Below are positions 1 to 5,559 of a DNA stretch of 6,602 bases, piece after piece. This DNA is from Thermoflexales bacterium (lineage in GTDB: Bacteria; Chloroflexota; Anaerolineae; Fen-1058), in contig JAUQXD010000374.1 of the NCBI GenBank assembly GCA_030834835.1, positions 1 to 6,602 of the forward strand, given 5' to 3'. Positions within the stretch are counted from its first letter, which is position 1. Every line of letters starts with the position of its first letter. A program made the translations under genes and the position numbers. The notes beneath the pieces were generated by a model, which had not been told where the DNA came from, searched no databases, and saw only the letters and a list, made by a program, of their open reading frames with translations.

Positions 1-113
1 TCATCGAGTACCGTCAGCAGCGCAACTATGCGGCTTATCAGTCGCATCGCAAGCACACCGTGCAACGTCATCAGAAACGCGGTTCAAAACCGAAAAAGTC
101 AAAAGTCTCGTAG
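1..113 (+). CDS. C-terminal end of an unidentified basic protein (5' end outside window)
   Basis: Reading from base 3, an open frame gives 36 residues beginning IEYRQQRNYAAY and ending GSKPKKSKVS, closed by TAG at 111-113. Further in-frame TAA and TGA codons follow at once (114-119). The tail is rich in Lys, Arg, His and Gln, which fits a nucleic-acid-binding protein. I do not recognise the family. Because the next gene is cut off abruptly about 25 nt later, the 3' end of a transposase in an insertion sequence is a reasonable guess, but nothing here proves it. Of the three forward frames this one has the most protein-like composition. The other two give no convincing product. Confidence 0.45.
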   Translation, partial: IEYRQQRNYAAYQSHRKHTVQRHQKRGSKPKKSKVS

Positions 114-134
114 TAATGAAAGTCTCGTTGTAAT
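102..134 (+). repeat. 17-bp imperfect tandem duplication across a stop codon
   Basis: AAAGTCTCGTAGTAAT at 102-117 is followed by AAAGTCTCGTTGTAAT at 119-134, with 15 of 16 bases identical and a period of 17 bp. The first copy contains the TAG stop of the upstream reading frame. The duplication lies between that stop and the point (about 137) where dehydrogenase homology begins. It could be part of a mobile-element end or a footprint of repair at a breakpoint. Confidence 0.7.
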
Positions 135-137
135 ACT

Positions 138-596
138 AGCCTGCTCACCGCGTCGGATGTCCTGGGCACCGGCTGGTTCGCCGCATCAGCGGCGAACGTG
201 AAACCAGGCTCGACCGTTGTGATCGTCGGCGATGGCGTTGCTCGCATCAAGGAAATGACGAATGGAATTGGCGCCGACTCGGTACTGGAATGCGTGGGCA
301 CCCACGAGTCGTTGATGCAGTCCATTCGCGCTACCCGCCCCGGCGGGCATGTGGGCTTTGTGGGGGTCGTCCATGATGTGCAACTGCCGATGGACGAATA
401 TTTCTTCTCCCAGGTGCACCTGCACGGCGGCCCCGCCCCGGTGCGCCGCTTCCTGCCTGAACTGATCGATCTGATCTTGAACCGCAAGATCAACCCCGGC
501 AAGGTCTTCGACTTGACCCTGCCGCTGGAACAGGTGGCGGAGGGCTACCGCGCGATGGATGAGCGCCGCGCGATCAAGGCGCTGCTGCGCCCGTAA
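138..596 (+). pseudogene. Zinc-type alcohol dehydrogenase (MDR family) remnant, truncated and internally deleted
   Basis: This frame reads like the C-terminal part of a medium-chain Zn-dependent alcohol dehydrogenase. SLLTASDVLGTGWFAA (from 138) matches the start of the cofactor domain, and KPGSTVVIVGDGV is its first beta strand and glycine loop. IGADSVLECVG, RPGGHVGFVGV and the final EGYRAMDERRAIKALLRP are typical of the C-terminal half. Family members have about 345 residues; only about 152 codons remain. The N-terminal catalytic domain with its zinc ligands is missing. After GDGV the frame jumps straight to ARIKEMTNGIGADS, so about 45-50 residues of the Rossmann fold are gone, in frame. 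A GTG at 198 could start a 132-residue product, but no good ribosome binding site precedes it and the product could bind neither zinc nor NAD normally. A decayed gene is by far the likeliest reading. Confidence 0.85.
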
Positions 597-607
597 GGTG
601 AGAACCT

Positions 608-991
608 ATGACTGCCTGGACAAGCGATGAACTCAACAAGATCGGAAAAGCGGAAGAGTTGCAGATCGCGTCACTGCGAGCCGATGGCACATTGCGGAAC
701 CCGGTGATCATCTGGGTCGTCCGCGTCGGCGATGATCTCTACGTTCGATCCGTTAACGGGCGCGGCTCCGCCTGGTTTCGTGGCGTCCAAGTGCGGCACG
801 AAGGTCGTATCCGTGCGGGTGGCGTCGAGAAAGACGTCACTTTCGTGGAGGAAACCGATCCTGGCATCAACGATCAGATTGACGCGGCGTACCGTACCAA
901 GTATCGCCGTTACGCCGCCAACATCATCAACAGCATCGTCAGCCCTCAAGCCCGATCCGCGACGATCAAATTGGCACCGCGAGAGAAATAA
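608..991 (+). CDS. DUF2255 family protein
   Basis: This is a 127-residue soluble protein with no signal peptide or membrane segment. It has the pattern I associate with DUF2255 proteins: an N-terminal TSDELNKIGKAEELQIAS, then WVVRVGDDLYVRS (36-48), a W-F pair near 56-57, RIRAGG (67-72), and the helix IDAAYRTKYRRY (91-102). The length is usual for the family. Its biochemical function is not established. The strand pattern resembles small split-barrel flavin or F420-binding proteins, but that is inference. The ATG at 608 is preceded by AAGGTGAG (595-602), which overlaps the end of the dehydrogenase remnant. The transporter gene starts 4 nt after the stop, so the two are probably translated from one message. 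Confidence 0.85.
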   Translation: MTAWTSDELNKIGKAEELQIASLRADGTLRNPVIIWVVRVGDDLYVRSVNGRGSAWFRGVQVRHEGRIRAGGVEKDVTFVEETDPGINDQIDAAYRTKYRRYAANIINSIVSPQARSATIKLAPREK

Positions 992-995
992 GCCG

Positions 996-1952
996 ATGAC
1001 AAAAACCAGTTCCAACGTTAAAGGCATCAGCTATCTCATCCTGGCGATGCTGATCATCTCCCTTCAGAGCATCGCGGTGAAGTGGCTGGGGGGCAGTTAC
1101 CCCGTCCTGGAAATGGTTGTTTTGCGGAGCCTGGTGGCCCTGCCGTTCACCCTGCTCTTCTTCCGATTGGAAGGGAACCGCGGGCGGCCAACCACGAAGC
1201 AGTTCAAGCTCGAGTTCGCTCGTGGGATGTTCCTGTTCCTCTCCTACACCACCTTCATGATGGGGTTGGCGGCCCTGCCGCTGGCGGAAGTGGAAGCGAT
1301 TCGCTTTTCCGGGCCGCTGATGATCACCATCCTGTCGGTTTTTGTCCTGGGCGAAAGAGTCGAGGCCAGCCGCTGGCTGGCGCTGCTGGTTGGCCTTCTG
1401 GGCGTCCTGTTAATCGTCAGGCCCGGTTCGGCCACCTTCAACCTCGGGTCCATCTTTATTTTGATCAGTGTGTTGTTCTATGCGCTGACGGTCATGTCCA
1501 CCCGCCAGCTGCAAGCCACCGATAGCAGCGCGACCATGGCCTACTACAGCTCGCTCGTTTACCTGGCGGCCGCGTTGATTGTGGTGCCCCTTACGATCGT
1601 GATCGGGGACATCCCCGACGCCCAGCCGAGCATAGCTTTTCTATTCCGCGACTGGACCATGCCAACCCTGCTGGATGGGATCATCATGTGCGGCTTAGGG
1701 TTGGTCTGGGCAGGCTGGACGTATTTCATGGCGCGCGCCTACAGCCTGGCGCAAGCCTCAGTGGCGGCCCCGTTTGAATATCTATCGCTGCCGATTAGTG
1801 TGATGTGGGGGTTTGTCGTCTGGCGAGAGATCCCGACCGTGATGACGTGGGCGGGCGCGGCACTGACGTTGTTGAGCGGCATGTTCATTTTGTATCTGGA
1901 TCGCAAGGCACGCCAGAATTCAACTGCTCCGGTGCCTGGCGGGCCGGGATAG
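996..1952 (+). CDS. EamA/DMT-superfamily transporter
   Basis: This is a 318-residue, very hydrophobic protein with about ten predicted membrane helices. It is built as two EamA repeats of five helices, roughly residues 10-143 and 152-302. The typical repeat ending is visible as LGERVEASRWLALLVG followed by LLIVRPG (118-144). The second repeat has the matching region EYLSLPISVMWGF...REIPT (261-281). Members of the drug/metabolite transporter superfamily move small metabolites, often amino acids or purines, across the inner membrane; the substrate here cannot be read from sequence. I chose the ATG at 996 because it lies 4 nt after the DUF2255 stop and gives the family's usual start and length. 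The frame stays open back to 732, but that extension overlaps DUF2255 and is not transporter-like. The ribosome binding site (GAGAGAAA, 981-988) is weak, which fits translational coupling. Confidence 0.9.
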   Translation: MTKTSSNVKGISYLILAMLIISLQSIAVKWLGGSYPVLEMVVLRSLVALPFTLLFFRLEGNRGRPTTKQFKLEFARGMFLFLSYTTFMMGLAALPLAEVEAIRFSGPLMITILSVFVLGERVEASRWLALLVGLLGVLLIVRPGSATFNLGSIFILISVLFYALTVMSTRQLQATDSSATMAYYSSLVYLAAALIVVPLTIVIGDIPDAQPSIAFLFRDWTMPTLLDGIIMCGLGLVWAGWTYFMARAYSLAQASVAAPFEYLSLPISVMWGFVVWREIPTVMTWAGAALTLLSGMFILYLDRKARQNSTAPVPGGPG

Positions 1953-2022
1953 AAGCTCGACCGAAGATCTGATGCGGTCCTCGGATCAGGCGCGTGTGAA
2001 GATATTCGATAAGGAGAACAGC

Positions 2023-3006
2023 ATGGAATACACCCGCTTAGGCTCAACCGGTATGAAAGTCTCGCGCATCTGCCTCGGCTGCATGGGCTTTGGCGACGCG
2101 ATGCGGTGGGTTCACAAATGGGTGCTGAATGAAGAAGACAGCCGACCGATCATTAAGCAAGCCCTCGAACTGGGGATCAACTTCTTCGATACCGCCAACG
2201 TCTATTCCATTGGAGCGAGTGAAGAGATTCTCGGGCGCGCCTTGAAGGACCTCGCGAAGCGGGACGAGGTCATCATTGCCACCAAGGTGCACGGCAAGAT
2301 GCGCGAAGGGCCGAACGGTGGCGGGCTATCGCGCAAGGCGATCCTGAGCGAGATCGACCACAGCCTGAAACGGCTTGAGACGGACTACGTGGACCTCTAT
2401 CAGATCCATCGCTGGGATTATGAAACTCCCATCGAAGAAACGATGGAAGCATTGAACGATGTGGTGCGGGCCGGCAAGGCCCGCTACATCGGCGCCTCGG
2501 CCATGTGGGCGTGGCAGTTCCAGAAGGCGCTGCATGTGGCTGAAAAGCACGGCTGGACGCGCTTCGTCTCGATGCAGGATCACCTGAACCTCATCTACCG
2601 CGAAGAGGAGCGAGAGATGCTGCCGCTCTGCCGCGCGGAGAAGATCGGGGTGATCCCGTACAGCACGCTCGCCTCCGGACGATTGACGCGGGACTGGTCG
2701 TCGGAAAGCACGCTCCGTTCCGAGACCGATCAGATACAGAAACTGAAATATGATGCGGCCGCTGAAAGCGATCGGCCCATCGTGGAGCGTGTCGCGGAAA
2801 TCGCGGCCAGGCACGGCGTCCCGCGTGTTCATATCGCGCTGGCCTGGTTGTTACAGAAGGAACCGGTGACTGCGCCCATCATCGGGGCCACGAAGATTTC
2901 GCATTTGGAAGATGCCATCGGCGCTTTGTCCGTTAAATTGACTCAGGAAGAGGTCGCCTACCTGGAAGAGCCGTACGTGCCGCATCGCATCGTGGGTCAT
3001 CAGTAA
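2023..3006 (+). CDS. Aldo/keto reductase (YajO-like AKR)
   Basis: This is a 327-residue cytoplasmic NAD(P)H-dependent oxidoreductase with an (alpha/beta)8 barrel that reduces aldehydes or ketones. It opens with MEYTRLGSTGMKVSRICLGC. The catalytic tetrad is complete: Asp56 and Tyr61 in FFDTANVYS, Lys88 in IIATKV, and His129 in DLYQIHRWD. The cofactor-binding end is seen as IIGATKISHLEDAIGAL near the C-terminus. The overall pattern (LNDVVRAGKARYIGASAMWAW, then the YSTLASGRL loop) is like YajO-type and other bacterial AKRs. The true substrate is unknown. The ATG at 2023 has a strong AAGGAG site (2011-2016) 6 nt upstream. The ATG at 1972 would add 17 residues unlike the family. It lies 70 nt after the transporter gene and may share its transcript. 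No clear terminator is visible after its stop. Confidence 0.95.
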   Translation: MEYTRLGSTGMKVSRICLGCMGFGDAMRWVHKWVLNEEDSRPIIKQALELGINFFDTANVYSIGASEEILGRALKDLAKRDEVIIATKVHGKMREGPNGGGLSRKAILSEIDHSLKRLETDYVDLYQIHRWDYETPIEETMEALNDVVRAGKARYIGASAMWAWQFQKALHVAEKHGWTRFVSMQDHLNLIYREEEREMLPLCRAEKIGVIPYSTLASGRLTRDWSSESTLRSETDQIQKLKYDAAAESDRPIVERVAEIAARHGVPRVHIALAWLLQKEPVTAPIIGATKISHLEDAIGALSVKLTQEEVAYLEEPYVPHRIVGHQ

Positions 3007-3074
3007 AACCGACAAATGACAATCGTCCACAATGAACGTGAAGTCCAACGGTGCACTTTGCCGGGTTGAACCTC

Positions 3075-3080
3075 TATAAT
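3075..3080 (+). promoter_or_regulatory. Candidate -10 box (TATAAT) for the DUF362 gene
   Basis: A perfect TATAAT lies 28 nt before the chosen ATG. A start about 7 nt downstream (near 3087) would leave a leader of about 20 nt holding the ribosome binding site. No good -35 hexamer is found 16-18 nt upstream (TGCACT is the best there) and there is no TG extension. The call therefore rests on the -10 match and its position. If real, it marks the start of a new transcription unit after the aldo/keto reductase. Confidence 0.45.
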
Positions 3081-3097
3081 GAACATCATTCGCACTC

Positions 3098-3103
3098 GGA
3101 GGA
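3098..3103 (+). promoter_or_regulatory. Ribosome binding site that decides the DUF362 start
   Basis: GGAGGA sits 5 nt before the ATG at 3109. An in-frame ATG at 3079 overlaps the candidate TATAAT box and has no such site, so 3109 is the supported start. Confidence 0.8.
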
Positions 3104-3108
3104 ACGGT

Positions 3109-4269
3109 ATGTCGATTGTCTATTTCGGTTCGGCGCGGCAAGCGCGGCTGGAAGCGAAGGAAACGCTGCCCGCCAAATTAGATTTGATTCTGGAGCGGCT
3201 GAATCTGCGCGAGCGCGTCAAGGGCGAGACCGTAGCGCTGAAGATGCACACCGGCAACAACCTGGGCTACTCGACCGTGCATCCGGTCTTCGTGCGCAAA
3301 ATTGTGCAGGCCGTCAAAGAGGGTGGCGGCAAAGTCTTTGTGACCGATGTGAACTGGGACGCGCGCGGCGCAGAAGAACGCGGGTACAGCTCCGAAACGA
3401 TCGGCTGCCCGGTGTTCCCCACGGCCGGCCCCGATGAGAAATACTTCTACTCGCATCATCGCCCGTACAAAAACATTCAAGATTGGAAAGTGGCGGGCAT
3501 GATTCAAGATGCCTCATTCTTGATCAATCTCTCCCACGTCAAAGGCCACCCGTCGTGCAGTTTCGGCGCGGCCTTCAAGAATCTGGCGCTGGGCTGCATG
3601 ATCGGTGAGACGCGCGGCGCGATGCATGACGCCATGCACTTCGACAAGTACTGGTTCGCCGATCGCTGCCCCGATGCTGAGACGCGCCAGCGCATTGTAG
3701 AGGTCTGCCCGCACGACGGCATCGTGATCGATCGCGACAACCCTGACGAGCTGCATATGCACTTCGAGCAATGCAATCAATGCGGGCGCTGCCTGCAAGT
3801 AGCGCCGCCCGGCAGCCTCAAGATCGATCCCGTCAACTTCCATGCGTTTCAGGAAGCGTGCGCGATTTCGACTGCGATCTCCCTGTCGACGTTTGCGCCG
3901 GGCAAAGCCGTGCATCTTAGCCTGGCCACGCACATGACGCCCGTCTGCGATTGCTTCGGCTTCACCAGCATGCCCATCATGGCCGATGTGGGCCTCTTCG
4001 GTTCCGATGACATCGTCGCCATCGATCAGGCCGTGCTGGATATGACGTGCAATCTGCGCCTGATCGAAGAGAACCTGCCCACCTCGATGGAAATTCACAC
4101 GCGTGAAGGTCATCCTTTCCGCTGGCTGCATGGCCCGCACAAAGATCCATATCTGGTGTGCGAGTATGGCGAAAAACTGGGGCTTGGTTCGCGTCAATAC
4201 GAATTGGTGGATGTGTTGCCCGTGGAACAGGTGACGCGCTCGCCGCTGACTTACATCTCAGCCCGCTAA
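3109..4269 (+). CDS. DUF362 domain protein with Fe-S cluster site, cytoplasmic
   Basis: This 386-residue protein has no signal peptide or membrane helix. The DUF362 pattern runs through it: VKGETVALKMHTGN (38-50), the strand GGKVFVTDVNWD (73-84), SHVKGHPSCSFGAAFKNLALGC (142-163), PVCDCFGF (278-285) and DIVAIDQAVLDM (301-312). An iron-sulfur site is visible as C222-x2-C225-x2-C228. The position where CxxCxxCxxxCP ferredoxins carry the fourth Cys is Ala232, but a Cys-Pro pair lies upstream at C200-P201 (VEVCPHDGI). In two-cluster ferredoxins, CxxCxxC of one motif is completed by the CP of the other, so C200 is a plausible fourth ligand for one [4Fe-4S] cluster. C280 and C282 are also typical of the family. 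DUF362 has no settled reaction. The next two genes encode an exported DUF362 paralogue and a membrane polyferredoxin, suggesting a redox role. Family assignment is firm; function is unknown. Confidence 0.88.
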   Translation: MSIVYFGSARQARLEAKETLPAKLDLILERLNLRERVKGETVALKMHTGNNLGYSTVHPVFVRKIVQAVKEGGGKVFVTDVNWDARGAEERGYSSETIGCPVFPTAGPDEKYFYSHHRPYKNIQDWKVAGMIQDASFLINLSHVKGHPSCSFGAAFKNLALGCMIGETRGAMHDAMHFDKYWFADRCPDAETRQRIVEVCPHDGIVIDRDNPDELHMHFEQCNQCGRCLQVAPPGSLKIDPVNFHAFQEACAISTAISLSTFAPGKAVHLSLATHMTPVCDCFGFTSMPIMADVGLFGSDDIVAIDQAVLDMTCNLRLIEENLPTSMEIHTREGHPFRWLHGPHKDPYLVCEYGEKLGLGSRQYELVDVLPVEQVTRSPLTYISAR

Positions 4270-4277
4270 TTCACGAT

Positions 4278-4342
4278 AGACCTGTCAGGTGGCGCATCGA
4301 ATGTCTGGTTACAAGTCGATGCCGGCGCCACCTGACAGGTCT
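4278..4342. repeat. 65-nt hairpin / palindromic intergenic element
   Basis: AGACCTGTCAGGTGGCGC (4278-4295) is the exact reverse complement of 4325-4342, giving an 18-bp stem. Five more pairs (ATCGA 4296-4300 with TCGAT 4316-4320) extend it past a 4-nt bulge, leaving a 15-nt loop. Each arm also contains its own short palindrome (ACCTG-T-CAGGT at 4280-4290, ACCTG-A-CAGGT at 4330-4340), centred exactly 50 bp apart. It fills most of the 97-nt gap between the two DUF362 genes. It has no T-run, so it is not a standard intrinsic terminator. It could be a dispersed palindromic repeat, an mRNA-stabilising or attenuating stem, or a pair of operator sites. Confidence 0.9.
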
Positions 4343-4354
4343 GGACGATACGTG

Positions 4355-4361
4355 AAGGAGG
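4355..4361 (+). promoter_or_regulatory. Strong ribosome binding site for the Tat lipoprotein gene
   Basis: AAGGAGG lies 5 nt before the ATG at 4367. It fixes that start over the open frame extending back to 4289, whose first codons lie inside the hairpin and would bury the Tat signal about 26 residues into the protein. Confidence 0.85.
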
Positions 4362-4366
4362 TCATC

Positions 4367-5443
4367 ATGAACGCCATGTCTCGTCGATATTTTCTACGCT
4401 GGTTGACGGCCACCGTCGGCGCGACGACAACTGCGCAGCTATTGAGCGCGTGCGGCGGCGCGTCCATGCCCACGCCAGTGCCCGATCGACCCACGGCAGT
4501 CCCGACGAAAGCTGTTGCGCCCACGCTTGCGCCGACTCGACCCGCGCCCACACGCGGCGCACAGCCGCCGGATGCCGCGCCGACCGCCGAAGCAACTGCC
4601 ACAACCGCTCCCGCGCCCGCATCCAGCGGCGTGCCCGATCTGGTCGTGGCGCGCGGCGGCGAGCCGGGCGCATTAGTGCAGCAGGCGCTCAAAGCGTTGG
4701 GCGGTATCGAGCGCTTTGTGAAGCCGGGCAACGACGTAGTCATCAAGCCCAACATCTGCGTGGCCTATCACTCCTACGAATACGCCGCGACGACGAACCC
4801 GTGGGTGGTAGCCGAGTTGGTCAAGTTGTGTCTGGGTGCGGGTGCCAGCCGCGTGCGCGTGATGGATTATCCCTTCGGCGGCAGCGCCGAAGAAGCCTAC
4901 GCCATCAGCGGCATCAAAGAGCAAGTCGAAGCCGCCGGCGGCCGCATGGAAACCATGTCGCGCGTGAAATACGTGAACACCCGGCTGACCGACGCACAGG
5001 TGCTGACCGACTGGCCCATTTACGATGATGCCTTGAAAGCGGCTGTCCTCATCGACGTGCCGATCGCCAAGCATCATAGTCTGGCGCGATTGACGCTGGG
5101 CATGAAAAACCTGATGGGGCTGATCCAGAACCGCGAGTCGATCCACTATCAAATGGGCGAGAAACTGACCGATCTCGCGCGACACCTGCATCCCACCCTG
5201 ACCGTCGTCGACGCCGTGCGTATCCTGATGGACAACGGCCCCACCGGCGGCGATCTCAACGATGTGAAGCAGCTGGATACGGTCATCGCCAGCGCCGACA
5301 TCGTCGCCGCCGATACTTACGCCGCCACCTTGTTCGGCCTGCAACCTGAAGACATCGACTACATCCGCGCGGGCGCGGCCGCCGGCCTGGGCCGCAGTGA
5401 TCTACAGAACCTCAAGATCGAAGAACTCCGCGTCGGCGGATAA
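4367..5443 (+). CDS. DUF362 domain protein exported as a Tat lipoprotein
   Basis: This is a 358-residue protein. Residues 5-11 read SRRYFLR, a near-perfect twin-arginine motif. A hydrophobic stretch and the lipobox LSAC with Cys29 follow. The protein should therefore be folded (perhaps with a cofactor) in the cytoplasm, exported by Tat and anchored by lipid on the outer face of the membrane. Residues about 34-88 are a low-complexity Pro/Thr/Ala linker. The DUF362 domain follows: FVKPGNDVVIKPNICV (117-132), the segment ASRVRVMDYPFGG (160-172), the signature IAKHHSLARLTLGMKNLMG (233-251), and DIVAADTYAATLFGL (311-325). Unlike the preceding paralogue it has no CxxCxxC motif, so it must use another cofactor, receive electrons from a partner, or have a non-redox job. 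The gene between it and the window edge is a membrane polyferredoxin, the likeliest partner. Biochemical function is unknown. Confidence 0.9.
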   Translation: MNAMSRRYFLRWLTATVGATTTAQLLSACGGASMPTPVPDRPTAVPTKAVAPTLAPTRPAPTRGAQPPDAAPTAEATATTAPAPASSGVPDLVVARGGEPGALVQQALKALGGIERFVKPGNDVVIKPNICVAYHSYEYAATTNPWVVAELVKLCLGAGASRVRVMDYPFGGSAEEAYAISGIKEQVEAAGGRMETMSRVKYVNTRLTDAQVLTDWPIYDDALKAAVLIDVPIAKHHSLARLTLGMKNLMGLIQNRESIHYQMGEKLTDLARHLHPTLTVVDAVRILMDNGPTGGDLNDVKQLDTVIASADIVAADTYAATLFGLQPEDIDYIRAGAAAGLGRSDLQNLKIEELRVGG

Positions 5444-5465
5444 AGCATAACCACGACGCCTGGCG

Positions 5466-5495
5466 CGCCGCCAGCGCTTAACGCTGGATACGGCG
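5466..5495. terminator. Stem-loop after the DUF362 lipoprotein gene (possible terminator)
   Basis: CGCCG-CCAGCG, loop CTTAA, then CGCTGG-ATA-CGGCG form an 11-bp GC-rich stem interrupted by a 3-nt bulge, starting 22 nt after the stop codon. No T-run follows directly (the nearest, TTTCTTT, is over 20 nt away). It may be a weak or factor-dependent terminator or an mRNA 3'-end stabiliser. It may equally be part of the adjoining repeat sequence. Confidence 0.4.
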
Positions 5496-5499
5496 AGGA

Positions 5500-5546
5500 C
5501 ACGAAGTTCACTAAGTCTTTCTTCGTGATCCTTCGTGCCCTTCGAG
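5500..5546. repeat. CTTCGTG intergenic repeat with 10-nt period
   Basis: CTTCGTGATC (5521) and CTTCGTGCCC (5531) repeat with a 10-nt period. A degenerate third unit, CTTCGAG, lies at 5540-5546. An inverted copy, CACGAAG, is at 5500-5506 and could pair with either direct copy. Such CTTCGTG-type strings are familiar to me from intergenic regions of Chloroflexota and other environmental genomes, but that is recall, not a search. The array ends 13 nt before the polyferredoxin start codon and so forms its leader. Confidence 0.6.
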
Positions 5547-5559
5547 GTTTAGAAATCAC

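Noticed and set aside
732..995. Extended N-terminus for the EamA transporter starting at 732
   Set aside because: It overlaps most of the DUF2255 gene, encodes a non-hydrophobic stretch foreign to transporters, and the ATG at 996 gives a normal-length protein.
1968..1989. Short inverted repeat CTGAT...ATCAG between the transporter and reductase genes
   Set aside because: Only 5 bp of stem with a 12-nt gap and no T-run; expected by chance.
1972..2022. Earlier start for the aldo/keto reductase
   Set aside because: It adds 17 residues unlike the family, and the strong AAGGAG site serves the ATG at 2023.
3514..4197. 227-codon open frame on the minus strand
   Set aside because: It lies wholly inside the well-supported Fe-S DUF362 gene on the other strand, has no recognisable domain, and is typical of antisense shadows in GC-rich coding DNA.
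4673..5344. 223-codon open frame on the minus strand, rich in His, Gly and Asp
   Set aside because: It mirrors the DUF362 lipoprotein gene; its composition follows from reading GC-rich codons backwards and it has no family signature.
5500..5546. CTTCGTG repeats as a possible CRISPR array
   Set aside because: Units are 10 nt apart with no spacers, no 25-40 nt direct repeats, and no cas genes in the window.
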